Positions 16,566 to 24,361 of a DNA stretch of 64,000 bases are shown piece by piece. The stretch's first letter is position 1; each line of letters opens with the position of its first letter. The notes under the pieces are model-generated. The model was given only the letters and a program-made list of their open reading frames with translations, searched no databases and was not told where the DNA came from. Position numbers and translations under genes: made by a program. Origin of the DNA: Mogibacterium sp. (GTDB lineage Bacteria > Bacillota > Clostridia > Peptostreptococcales > Anaerovoracaceae); NCBI GenBank assembly GCA_017434025.1, contig JAFRGC010000016.1, positions 1 to 64,000 of the forward strand, in the 5' to 3' direction.

Positions 16566-17543
16566 TTATTTCTCCTTGGATGGGGATGGTGTAGGAGCGA
16601 TCACGTTTGTATAGTGCTCTTTCCTTGCCTTGAACTCAGGATCCTTGAAGAGGTTCATGAGTCTTCCTTCATTCTGGAAGATATCCTGGCCGTGAGCAGC
16701 TTTGCCCGACAGAATATCGTGTGCATGCCATTCTGTAGCAGGATCGAACTTGAATACCATAGCTCCATCCTCAACTACCAGCTCACCACGGAGTCCGCAG
16801 AGTTCGCACTCAGCAGTAGTTGTTCCCGGGAAGATGTAGAAAGCATTGCCGTGGCAGTGTGGGCATGCGCCCTTCTTGCCCTTCCAGAGATCTACGTTCT
16901 CAGAACCAGGGATCATCAGATGATTGTCAATGATGTACTGAGCTGCCTCTACGAGGTTGCGAGCCATCTCTTTGGTTCTCTCGATCTTGTCTTCCTGCAT
17001 GATAACGTCTTTGCACCATGAGAAATAGTCATTGTCGATGACTTTCCAGCCAGGGCTCATTGCGAGCATAGCGTGATCTGTCTCTGTTCTTACTGCCCAG
17101 TCAGATCCGCCGATAGCGAGGAAGGAGATCGCCTTCTGCATGAAGTATCTCTCATTCAGAGGCTCCTTACCCATCTCTTTGAGCTTCTCATTGAGCCCGA
17201 GGAGCATTCCTGTATCATGTCCAGGTCCCATTCTGTCGCAAACAATGTGGAAGAGTCCGGATCCGCCGGATTCATAGATAGGGTCAACGATGAATACGCC
17301 GTCAGCCTCTACCATCTTCTCATACAGAGCCTTATAATCATCTTTTCTTGTGCAGATCATACCCTTGCCCATTACGAGTCCTCTTGAGCATGCTACGCAG
17401 CCTGTGCATGTCTGGAGATCCCAGTCAAATGCATGGATGAATTCGATCTCTGCACCGAGTCTCTGGCACTCTTCAAGTGCTACTCTGCACATGGTGTCAT
17501 TGTTTCCGTTCTTAGTTCCGAAAGAAATTCCCAGAATCTTCAT
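16566..17543 (-). CDS. flavodoxin-fold NAD(P)H-dependent FMN reductase/iron-sulfur flavoprotein with a C-terminal zinc ribbon
   Basis: The N-terminal 200 residues match the NADPH-dependent FMN reductase fold: ILGISFGTKNGNNDTM phosphate loop, then FIVDPIYESGGSG. Cys46, Cys49, Cys52 and Cys64 form a C-x2-C-x2-C-x11-C array like the compact [4Fe-4S] site of Isf-type flavoproteins. An extra C-terminal domain contains two CxxC knuckles (CPHC 227-230, CELC 246-249), a zinc ribbon not usual in the family. It is probably cytosolic and performs electron transfer or substrate reduction; the substrate is unknown. GGAGGAAATATT precedes the ATG. A long-spaced dyad lies upstream. Confidence 0.75.
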   Translation of the reverse strand: MKILGISFGTKNGNNDTMCRVALEECQRLGAEIEFIHAFDWDLQTCTGCVACSRGLVMGKGMICTRKDDYKALYEKMVEADGVFIVDPIYESGGSGLFHIVCDRMGPGHDTGMLLGLNEKLKEMGKEPLNERYFMQKAISFLAIGGSDWAVRTETDHAMLAMSPGWKVIDNDYFSWCKDVIMQEDKIERTKEMARNLVEAAQYIIDNHLMIPGSENVDLWKGKKGACPHCHGNAFYIFPGTTTAECELCGLRGELVVEDGAMVFKFDPATEWHAHDILSGKAAHGQDIFQNEGRLMNLFKDPEFKARKEHYTNVIAPTPSPSKEK

Positions 17544-17591
17544 AATAATATTTCCTCCTACATAGTCTACAAAATTATGGCTTCTGATTCA

Positions 17592-17624
17592 GTGCCATCT
17601 TTTTATATTTTATCAATCTGGCAC
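17592..17624 (-). promoter_or_regulatory. long-spaced inverted repeat upstream of the flavoprotein gene
   Basis: Perfect half-sites GTGCCA (17592-17597) and TGGCAC (17619-17624) flank a 21-base AT-rich spacer that holds TTGATA and TATAAA-like elements. It lies 49-81 bases before the flavoprotein start. It may be an operator for the nearby LysR protein, though the spacing is longer than a classical T-N11-A box. Confidence 0.4.
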
Positions 17625-17682
17625 GGATGTTGTGAGAATAACATGTGAAAATTAGTAATATTTAACCTCGAATTACAGTCGT

Positions 17683-18171
17683 TTACTGATGATCCGGATA
17701 CTGTGCAGGCTCATTGCAGATAGCTCTTGACCATTTGTCAGCAACGTTGTTCCAGAAGAACGCAATGATCAGAGTCGGTATATAGCAAGGAATGAATCCC
17801 TTGAGTACAGCTGCGATATATGGTCCGAAGCTGAATGCGCCGCCGGCAATCATGCCTACCGCTGTCATGATAAGGTCGAGTATGACACAGAACACAGCAG
17901 CAACAACAACATTCAGAAGGATACCGAACTTAAGTGTTCCCGGCTGAGAGTGCTTAGCTGCGAATGCAAATCCCCATCTTTCTGCATGAAGGAAGTTTAC
18001 GAAGAATGTTACTACATATGCGAGGATCGCCATTCTGATATAATTAGGTCCGTTCAGGCTGCCCGGCGCATCGATATTTGAGAGCGCGAGAGCTACCAAT
18101 GTGATTACAAGGCTCAGTGGCAGGTCCATGATCAGCGCATATACTGCTGTAAGTTTATTGCTCTTCTGCAT
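17683..18171 (-). CDS. four-helix integral membrane protein (DUF2798-like)
   Basis: The 162-residue protein has four predicted membrane helices in two hairpin-like pairs (AVYALIMDLPLSLVITLVALA; MAILAYVVTFFVNFL; FGILLNVVVAAVFCVILDLIM; GFIPCYIPTLIIAFFW). The layout resembles DUF2798 membrane proteins of unknown role. The start at 18171 is supported by AAAGGGG 8 bases upstream; the much longer upstream ORF extends into a terminator hairpin. It lies between the LysR gene and the flavoprotein, and is a candidate partner or transporter for this cluster. Confidence 0.65.
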   Translation of the reverse strand: MQKSNKLTAVYALIMDLPLSLVITLVALALSNIDAPGSLNGPNYIRMAILAYVVTFFVNFLHAERWGFAFAAKHSQPGTLKFGILLNVVVAAVFCVILDLIMTAVGMIAGGAFSFGPYIAAVLKGFIPCYIPTLIIAFFWNNVADKWSRAICNEPAQYPDHQ

Positions 18172-18210
18172 TGTTGAATCCCCTTTCAATATCAACTGAT
18201 TATTATTGTT

Positions 18211-18256
18211 AAAAAAGAAACAAGTTATCTTGTCTATATGATAATCAAGATAACTT
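18211..18256 (-). terminator. rho-independent terminator after the LysR gene
   Basis: The perfect stem AAGTTATCTTG/CAAGATAACTT has a 13-base loop and runs into GTTTCTTTTTT on the minus strand. It would stop read-through from the alaS-ireB-ruvX-lysR transcript into the four-helix protein gene, unless regulated. Confidence 0.85.
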
Positions 18257-18326
18257 ATTTTGTATAATTGTTTAATTTGATATAGATACATAACAGTATA
18301 GTTATGAACCAGTAATATCAACGGGT

Positions 18327-19229
18327 TCAGCGTACTTTGCTGTTTTCCTGATTCTGAATGATATCCTTGAGTATCTCTTCCATAAACAACACTTGCTCCG
18401 TTGTCTTAGTCTTGAGTCTCGCGGTAGCTACGATATCCCTCGCGTTGAACCTCAACCATTTCAAGTCAGCCGCGTCTTTGGCCCATACCCAGTCATCTAC
18501 GATCGCTACACCCATGTTGTTGCGTACACATGTGATCAGCGATTCGTGGTTCTTGACAAATCTCAACTCAGGAATGAATCCATAAGGTCTTGTATATGAA
18601 GCGATAGCGTCTATGATCAGTTTGTCGACGATCTCCCACGGAGCTATAAATATGTCACGGCTGAAGTCTTTGAGGGTTAAATCATTTCTGTCTGCAAGAC
18701 GATGATCCGCTGAATACAGCAGGATCTTCCCGATCTCTGCAACATCATATGACTGGAATTCAAAGTAGTTCTGAACGGAGTTCTTCATGGTCACCGCAAT
18801 ATCCAGAGAGTCTGTAAGCAGTGATGATGTCAGTTCCTTGATGCCGCAGCAGTTGATGACGACCTCTGACTGTGGATATTCGTCATGAAAACGCTTCATC
18901 ATCTCAGGTATTATATTGAAGAGATCCCATCCTTCAAGGAACCCTACCCGGATCGTTCCCTTGGTCTTTCCCAGGATCTGAGCAGCCTCTATCTTAGTAT
19001 TGATCAGATCTGCCTTGTATCTGCTGAACAGATCGAAATACAGTTTGCCCACTTCAGTGAGCTCGGTTCTCTGATTATTGCGCTTGAACAGCTTGCAGTC
19101 CAGCTCCTTCTCAAGAAGCGATATCTGCCTGGAAACAGCAGGCTGAGAAACGTACAATTCTTCAGATGTTTTCGTAAAGCTGAGATTGGTAGCTACAGCC
19201 ATGAAATAATCTATCATCAAATCGTTCAT
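18327..19229 (-). CDS. LysR-family transcriptional regulator
   Basis: The 300-residue protein has an N-terminal winged HTH (about 1-60, with SFTKTSEELYVSQPAVSRQISLLE written here in part as SQPAVSRQISLLE) and a periplasmic-binding-like effector domain from about 90 (GTIRVGFLEGW). Length is standard for the family. It starts 3 bases after the ruvX stop, so it is probably expressed from the housekeeping alaS-ireB-ruvX transcript. A strong terminator then separates it from the genes it likely controls (four-helix protein, flavoprotein, EthD-like and LVIVD genes). The target assignment is inference from position. Confidence 0.88.
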   Translation of the reverse strand: MNDLMIDYFMAVATNLSFTKTSEELYVSQPAVSRQISLLEKELDCKLFKRNNQRTELTEVGKLYFDLFSRYKADLINTKIEAAQILGKTKGTIRVGFLEGWDLFNIIPEMMKRFHDEYPQSEVVINCCGIKELTSSLLTDSLDIAVTMKNSVQNYFEFQSYDVAEIGKILLYSADHRLADRNDLTLKDFSRDIFIAPWEIVDKLIIDAIASYTRPYGFIPELRFVKNHESLITCVRNNMGVAIVDDWVWAKDAADLKWLRFNARDIVATARLKTKTTEQVLFMEEILKDIIQNQENSKVR

Positions 19230-19232
19230 AGA

Positions 19233-19682
19233 TCATCCTCGCTTGTCTTCTTCAGGCATTCTGTCAAGGTATCTCTGCAATATAACGATCGCCGCCTGCC
19301 TGTCGATGATCTTCTTGCGGTCTTCCCGACTCATATTTGCCTCGATGAGCACTTCTTCTGCCTCAGCGGTGGAATATCTTTCATCCTGCCAGTCAACTTT
19401 CACTTTGGACAGTTCGCCTGAACTCCTGAGCTTGTTCTCGAGCATTGTTCTGAACGCTCTGACCTTCTCAGTCTGGACAGAATCTGAATCGTCAAGATTG
19501 AGAGGCAGCCCTATCACAACTCTGGAGCATCCATACTTCCGGATATAATCTATGACCTTGCCGGTATCTTTGCGGATCCCCACTCTTTCGATCGTGGTAA
19601 CTCCGGTCGCGATAATGCCAAGAGGGTCGCTTACAGCGACCCCCACAGTTCTGTCTCCAACGTCAAGTCCGAGAATTCTCAT
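19233..19682 (-). CDS. ruvX: Holliday junction resolvase-like protein RuvX (YqgF)
   Basis: The 149-residue protein begins MRILGLDVGDRTVGVAVSDP, the RNase H-like first strand with its catalytic Asp. It also has VIGLPLNLDDSD, DERYSTAEAEE and a final DRQAAIVILQRYL, all typical of YqgF/RuvX. The family acts in 16S rRNA 5'-end maturation and is proposed to resolve Holliday junctions. Its start overlaps the ireB stop region by one base. The alaS-ireB-ruvX order is the standard Firmicutes arrangement. Confidence 0.95.
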   Translation of the reverse strand: MRILGLDVGDRTVGVAVSDPLGIIATGVTTIERVGIRKDTGKVIDYIRKYGCSRVVIGLPLNLDDSDSVQTEKVRAFRTMLENKLRSSGELSKVKVDWQDERYSTAEAEEVLIEANMSREDRKKIIDRQAAIVILQRYLDRMPEEDKRG

Positions 19683-19939
19683 TATTTCTTCTCGATTCCG
19701 AGATAATTCACCAGGATCTCCTCAAGGAGCTCGTCTCTGTCGATCTTGAGGATGAGATTCCTTGCGTTATTGTGGCTTGTGATATACGAAGGATCTCCTG
19801 AAGTAAGATATCCGACGATCTGATCTACGGCATTGTAACCGCGGTCAGTAAGCGCAGTGTAGATCTCTACAAGAGCTTCTTTCTTATCAAGCTGGCTGTC
19901 CTTGAATCCTTCGAACATGATGGTGTTCTTACTACTCAT
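19682..19939 (-). CDS. ireB: IreB-family regulatory phosphoprotein
   Basis: This 85-residue protein matches the DUF965/IreB family over its full length (DKKEALVEIYTALTDRGYNA, SGDPSYITSHNNARN). In Enterococcus it is phosphorylated on N-terminal threonines by the PASTA kinase IreK and affects cephalosporin resistance. Here the N terminus has Ser2, Ser3 and Thr6 as candidates. It lies between alaS and ruvX, 15 bases after alaS. Confidence 0.95.
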   Translation of the reverse strand: MSSKNTIMFEGFKDSQLDKKEALVEIYTALTDRGYNAVDQIVGYLTSGDPSYITSHNNARNLILKIDRDELLEEILVNYLGIEKK

Positions 19940-19954
19940 TTCTGATCCTCCTTG

Positions 19955-22570
19955 TTATCTGGATAAAACTTCTTCTGCCTTGGCGAATGCTACATCGACC
20001 TTCGATGCGTCCTTGGCACCGGCCTGAGCCATATTGGCCTTGCCGCCACCGCCGCCTCCTGCTGCCTGTGCGACTTCCTTGATGAGCTTGCCGGCATGAT
20101 AGCCTTTGCCGATCAGATCATCACTGACTGATGTTATAAATGTGACTTTGCCGCCATTGACAGCAGCAAATACCATGATTACGTTATCCTTAGCGGCTTT
20201 GACAGCATCAGATATATTCCTAAGCTGCTCTACGTCTGTATCCTCGAATCTTCTTGTAATAAGATCAACACCGCCAACGTTCTTCGCTGATCCAATTATA
20301 TCACCAAGTGATCCGGAAATCTCGTCTGCTTTGAGTTCTTTGATCGTATTCTCAAGACTCTTGATATCAGTCATGACCTGCGCTGCCTTACGTGTAAGGT
20401 CAGTCTCGCTGGATTTGAGTGATGCAGCAACTGTGCTGATCGTCTTCTCCTTGCCTGCCAGGTAACTGATCACATTAGAGCCTGTGATAGCTTCGATACG
20501 CCTTACGCCGGAAGCGATACCACCCTCGCTGATGATCTTGAATCCGCCTACCTTACCGGTATTGTCGATATGAGTACCGCCGCAGAATTCTATACTGTAG
20601 TCTCCCATGCTGACGACTCTTACGATGTCACCGTACTTCTCACCGAAGATCGCCATCGCTCCGAGCTTCTTGGCCTCATCGATAGGCATCTCTTCCATCT
20701 TGATCGGCAGATATTCATCAACCTTCTCGTTGACGATAGCTTCGATCTTCTCGAGCTCCTCAGGTGTTACTGCCTGGAAGTGGTTGAAGTCAAATCTCAG
20801 ATAATCGTCATCCACATAGGATCCAGCCTGCATTACATGATCACCGAGAACATCTCTGAGTGCCTGCTGGAGAAGATGTGTTGCGGAGTGCTGTCTTGCG
20901 ATCTTGTGTCTTCTCACGGCATTGATAGCCAGGTGGACTTCATCGCCACTCTTGATACGCATTGCGAGTCCGGTGTCTTCCGAATGAATTACATGGAGAT
21001 AGATTCCATTCTCCTTGACAACATCCACGATCCTCAAAGTATTGTCACCATGTGTGAATGTACCGGTATCGTATACCTGACCACCGCTTGTAGCATAGAA
21101 CGGTGTGGATTCGAATATAACGAACTTGCGGTTCTCATCGAAGTTACCGACATACATTACCTTGGAATCTGCGGTCTCTGCAGTATATCCCAGGAATACT
21201 GTAGGATCGAGGTGGCTGTATTCAGAAGCGTCTCTCCATGCATCGCCTTCAGTATCTCTCTGATTGGCTCTCGCAAGTTCTTTCTGTGCAGCCATATTCC
21301 TGTTGAATCCGTCGACATCAACAGTCTTGCCCTTCTCTTCAAGGATCTCCTGTGTGACTTCCAGAGGGAATCCATATGTATCGTAGAGTTTGAATGTAAG
21401 GTCACCGGCAAGTACCGTCTCACCCTTAGCATCCATGTCAGCCATGTAGCCTTCCAGGATCTCCACACCTCTGTCCAGAGTCCTTGCGAAGTTGTCCTCT
21501 TCGATCTTGATGATCTTCATGATGTAATCATGATTCTCAACGAGTTCCGGATATGCTCCGCCGGATGTCTTAACTACGCTCTCAGCAAGCTGTACGAGCG
21601 GATTCGGCTGGTTGATACCGAGAAGTTTGCAGTGTCTTGCAGCTCTTCTGATGATCCTCTTGAGGATGTATCCACGGCCTTCGTTGCTTGGAAGGATACC
21701 GTCAGCGATCATGAATGTCATTGATCTCAGATGGTCTGTAACGATCCTGACACTGACATCGACTTTGTGATTGCCTGCCTGATAATCAACACCTGCCATC
21801 TCTGTAATGGAGTCTCTGATATACTTGACAGTATCTACGTCGAATATGGAGTCTACGCCCTGCAGGATGCATGCAAGTCTCTCAAGTCCCATACCGGTAT
21901 CGATATTAGGATGTGCCAGTCTAGGATACGAACCGTCTTCCTGTCTGTCGAACTGTGTGAATACGTGATTCCAGAACTCGAGATATCTGTCGCAGTCACA
22001 GCCCGGCTTGCAGTCAGGCTTACCGCATCCCCATTCAGGTCCGCGGTCATAATAGATCTCTGAGCACGGGCCGCATGGTCCGAGACCGATCTCCCAGAAG
22101 TTATCATCTTTGCCGAGTCTTATGATCTTCTCTTCAGGCATTCCGATGATATCTCTCCAGATCTCGAATGCTTCATCATCATTCTCATAGATCGTAGCCC
22201 AGAGCTTGTCTTTCGGCATCTCAAGCCATTCTGTACAGAATTCCCAGCCCCACTGCAGGGATTCTTTCTTGAAATAATCGCCGAAGCTGAAATTGCCGAG
22301 CATCTCGAAGAAAGTACCGTGACGAGCAGTCTTTCCTACATTCTCTATATCGTTGGTCCTGATGCACTTCTGGCATGTCGTCATCCTCTTGCACGGCGGA
22401 GTCTCAACACCTGCGAAGTAAGGTTTGAGCGGCGCCATACCTGAATTGATGATCATCAGGCTCTTGTCGTTACGTGGTATCAGAGAAGCGCTGCCGCCAG
22501 CATAATGTCCCTTGCTGACGAAGAAATCTCTGAACATATCTCTTAAATCATTTACCCCAAGATTTTTCAT
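19955..22570 (-). CDS. alaS: alanyl-tRNA synthetase
   Basis: The 871-residue, full-length enzyme joins alanine to tRNA-Ala. It has a class II catalytic core (from about 1, with RGRVWxx replaced by the normal AlaS motifs), a DxG-rich middle and the editing domain with zinc ligands HSATH and CGGTH. The C-terminal C-Ala domain ends in a glycine-rich AGGGGGGKANMAQAG. A Cys cluster (CGKPDCKPGCDCD) is inserted in the catalytic domain, a feature of many clostridial AlaS proteins. No T-box leader is visible in the 42-base gap upstream, which contains a TATAAT box. Confidence 0.97.
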   Translation of the reverse strand: MKNLGVNDLRDMFRDFFVSKGHYAGGSASLIPRNDKSLMIINSGMAPLKPYFAGVETPPCKRMTTCQKCIRTNDIENVGKTARHGTFFEMLGNFSFGDYFKKESLQWGWEFCTEWLEMPKDKLWATIYENDDEAFEIWRDIIGMPEEKIIRLGKDDNFWEIGLGPCGPCSEIYYDRGPEWGCGKPDCKPGCDCDRYLEFWNHVFTQFDRQEDGSYPRLAHPNIDTGMGLERLACILQGVDSIFDVDTVKYIRDSITEMAGVDYQAGNHKVDVSVRIVTDHLRSMTFMIADGILPSNEGRGYILKRIIRRAARHCKLLGINQPNPLVQLAESVVKTSGGAYPELVENHDYIMKIIKIEEDNFARTLDRGVEILEGYMADMDAKGETVLAGDLTFKLYDTYGFPLEVTQEILEEKGKTVDVDGFNRNMAAQKELARANQRDTEGDAWRDASEYSHLDPTVFLGYTAETADSKVMYVGNFDENRKFVIFESTPFYATSGGQVYDTGTFTHGDNTLRIVDVVKENGIYLHVIHSEDTGLAMRIKSGDEVHLAINAVRRHKIARQHSATHLLQQALRDVLGDHVMQAGSYVDDDYLRFDFNHFQAVTPEELEKIEAIVNEKVDEYLPIKMEEMPIDEAKKLGAMAIFGEKYGDIVRVVSMGDYSIEFCGGTHIDNTGKVGGFKIISEGGIASGVRRIEAITGSNVISYLAGKEKTISTVAASLKSSETDLTRKAAQVMTDIKSLENTIKELKADEISGSLGDIIGSAKNVGGVDLITRRFEDTDVEQLRNISDAVKAAKDNVIMVFAAVNGGKVTFITSVSDDLIGKGYHAGKLIKEVAQAAGGGGGGKANMAQAGAKDASKVDVAFAKAEEVLSR

Positions 22571-22612
22571 GAAACGTCTCCTTGACTAACAAAACTTCCA
22601 TTTATTATATCA

Positions 22613-22801
22613 TTATTGATCTAATAAATCATCAGTTTCTACAATTTCGATCGATTCGAGCTGAACACGGAATCTTGCTCTGAAATCAGCAAGAAACTCT
22701 GCGCGAAGCACCGCCTGTTCAGCTTTCTCCTCAGGGGTAAGCCCTGTTGATTTTGACTTATGTGCAAGTTCATTTATCCTGTCGATCTTGAATTGTTCCA
22801 T
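22613..22801 (-). CDS. DUF896 (UPF0291/YnzC-like) small protein
   Basis: The 62-residue protein is predicted as a helical hairpin with the family pattern IDRINELAHKSKSTGLTPEE followed by EQAVLRAEFLADFR. The start at 22801 has GGAGG 8 bases upstream; the earlier in-frame ATG has none. YnzC of B. subtilis is in the SOS regulon next to lexA, but no LexA box is seen here. Function is unknown. Confidence 0.88.
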   Translation of the reverse strand: MEQFKIDRINELAHKSKSTGLTPEEKAEQAVLRAEFLADFRARFRVQLESIEIVETDDLLDQ

Positions 22802-22850
22802 CGTGTTTTCCTCCATCAACAGAGATGCTAACACGATGTGTATATCAAAA

Positions 22851-23447
22851 TCAACATGCAGCATCTATCAATTCATCTGACATTCTGAAAGATACAGCAT
22901 CTGCAACGTAGAATAGAAATTCTTTGTTGGTCGGCTTCTTTCCGAAAATCCCCATCCGGTTGGCCCCAGGCTTTCTCTCATTGTCCAGACATGCTGACCT
23001 GATCGCGTTGCGGATATTATGCTCAATGATCGTGGATTTATCATATCCGTATTTCAATGCTACAAAAGGATATACATCCTTGCTCAGCCTTATATCAAAC
23101 GTTTTACGGTCATAGATCACCTGTACGGAATCTACTATATATGTATAGCCGTTGTTGCTCATATGTATCCCAAACTCACTGAGTATCTGGGATATTGTTT
23201 TCATGAACACGACATAACGCTTGTACTCCTCTCGTGATGTCCTCTTTGATGGTTTGGATCCGAACAGATAATCCCAGCTGTTGACCGGTGACGTCAAGCG
23301 ATCAGTAATGCTTATCTTTCTGTTTAATTCGGACAGTTCGTTTACCAAAGATGCCATCACATCATTTTCATTATTATTTTCTTTATTTTCAATATTTCCA
23401 TGATCATTATCTTTTCCATGATCATTTCCATTATCATCTTTTTTCAT
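22851..23447 (-). CDS. Spo0A C-terminal-domain-like DNA-binding protein without receiver domain
   Basis: The 198-residue protein has an Asn/Asp/His/Lys-rich low-complexity start (about 1-30). Its C-terminal half (about 85-190) follows the Spo0A effector domain: LSKDVYPFVALKYGYDKSTI, then HNIRNAIRSAC and KKPTNKEFLFYVADAV (compare GKPTNSEF in Spo0A). The phosphoacceptor receiver domain is missing. In its place is a 55-residue linker. It may be an unphosphorylated regulator related to Spo0A, or a remnant rewired outside sporulation. It is 11 bases after comEA, with an AAGGAGG ribosome site, so the two are co-transcribed. Confidence 0.75.
   Translation of the reverse strand: MKKDDNGNDHGKDNDHGNIENKENNNENDVMASLVNELSELNRKISITDRLTSPVNSWDYLFGSKPSKRTSREEYKRYVVFMKTISQILSEFGIHMSNNGYTYIVDSVQVIYDRKTFDIRLSKDVYPFVALKYGYDKSTIIEHNIRNAIRSACLDNERKPGANRMGIFGKKPTNKEFLFYVADAVSFRMSDELIDAAC
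23371..23445 (-). repeat. AT-rich simple-sequence stretch coding a low-complexity N terminus
   Basis: The first 25 or so codons of the Spo0A-C-like gene are made of repeated GAT/AAT/GGA/AAA triplets and a twice-used GATCATGGAAA block. They code for an NDHGK/NENN-rich tail. Such sequence is prone to slippage, so its length may vary between strains. Confidence 0.6.
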
Positions 23448-23458
23448 ATTTATCCTCC

Positions 23459-24085
23459 TTATACAGTTATAAAATCCTTAATCTTGTCATAAATAGCATC
23501 TCCTATCCCTTTGACCGATTTGATATCTTCCTTCGATCTGAATCTGCTGCCCGTTCTGTACTCTATGATCCTGTCTGCAATGACATCGCCTATACCAGTA
23601 AGATTCATCAGTTCATCCTTGCGCGCTGTATTGATATTGATCAATCCCTGTCCTGTGTCATATGTATACATTGACATGCCGGCATCATTGCCCGCACTGT
23701 CATCATCTTCATTCGGATCTCTTCGGACAGGAATAATGATCTTCTCTCCGTCCTCGACGAAAGCTGCCTGATTGACAGAGCTTGTATCTGCCTGATCTGT
23801 CAGTCCGCCGGCCATCTCGATCACTTCAAAAAGCCTGGTCCCTGCCTCAATGCTGTATACCCCGGGTCTTAAAACCGCACCTCCTATATCTACATAAATT
23901 TCTTCAGCTGCAGTAACCGGATCTGCTTCTTCGATCGTTACAGAAGCCTTAGCCGATTCATGGAGTCTCAATATCACAGCTGCTGACAGAATAAGCAAAA
24001 TGACTCCGATCCTGATAATTGTATTCCTGTCTCTGAACAGGTCTTCGACAGTTGATCTTATTCTGTTTACAGCGCTTCTTCTCAT
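23459..24085 (-). CDS. comEA: ComEA-family SLBB/helix-hairpin-helix DNA-binding protein
   Basis: The 208-residue protein has one N-terminal membrane anchor (IIRIGVILLILSAAVIL). An SLBB-like domain (VDIGGAVLRPGVYSIEAG to IIIPVR) follows. The C-terminal double helix-hairpin-helix is ININTARKDELMNLTGIG and KSVKGIGDAIYDKI. This is the standard layout of the competence DNA receptor ComEA, which binds incoming double-stranded DNA outside the membrane. comEC is not next to it in this window. The start at 24085 follows GGGGAGGT. Confidence 0.92.
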   Translation of the reverse strand: MRRSAVNRIRSTVEDLFRDRNTIIRIGVILLILSAAVILRLHESAKASVTIEEADPVTAAEEIYVDIGGAVLRPGVYSIEAGTRLFEVIEMAGGLTDQADTSSVNQAAFVEDGEKIIIPVRRDPNEDDDSAGNDAGMSMYTYDTGQGLININTARKDELMNLTGIGDVIADRIIEYRTGSRFRSKEDIKSVKGIGDAIYDKIKDFITV

Positions 24086-24119
24086 AACCGGACCTCCCCT
24101 CCGTTCCTGGTGCGCTGCC

Positions 24120-24147
24120 ACTATACTATATCGTCCGATTTTCGCAA
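24120..24147 (-). promoter_or_regulatory. promoter of comEA
   Basis: On the minus strand TTGCGA (complement of 24142-24147) and TATAGT (24120-24125) are 16 bases apart, 34 bases before the comEA start. Upstream, at about 24165-24235, lie several degenerate TGAAAA-type direct repeats that could be regulator contacts. Confidence 0.55.
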
Positions 24148-24278
24148 AGTTAATAAGAGTTTACGGTTCTTTCACGCATTTCGTCAGCGATTCAACACTT
24201 TTCAGCGATTTTTCAACGCTTTTCCGGGGGTTTCGCAATACTTCATCTACATATTGTGGGTATTAGGGAATTAATTGT

Positions 24279-24311
24279 ATGAAAAAAGGCGGATATATGC
24301 CATCCGCCTAT
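24279..24311 (-). terminator. rho-independent terminator after obg
   Basis: The stem GGCGGAT/ATCCGCC is followed on the minus strand by TTTTTTC. It closes the rplU-rpmA-obg transcript. A second, weaker hairpin (AGCGC-based, about 24333-24353) lies between the stop codon and this terminator. Confidence 0.85.
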
Positions 24312-24361
24312 AAATCGATGAAATATTTCAGCGCTCACGGTTGTAAGTGCGCTGTCGGTCA

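Noticed and set aside
20570-21724. Plus-strand reading frame of 384 codons opposite alaS
   Set aside because: It is an antisense shadow of a complete alanyl-tRNA synthetase, with low-complexity Cys/Ser/Ile composition and no motif.
22571-22612. T-box leader for alaS
   Set aside because: The gap is only 42 bases and holds no GGGTGGNACCGCG-type antiterminator motif or specifier stem.
23459-24085. A full competence operon around comEA
   Set aside because: comEC and comEB are not present in the flanks; the next genes are obg on one side and a Spo0A-C-like gene on the other.
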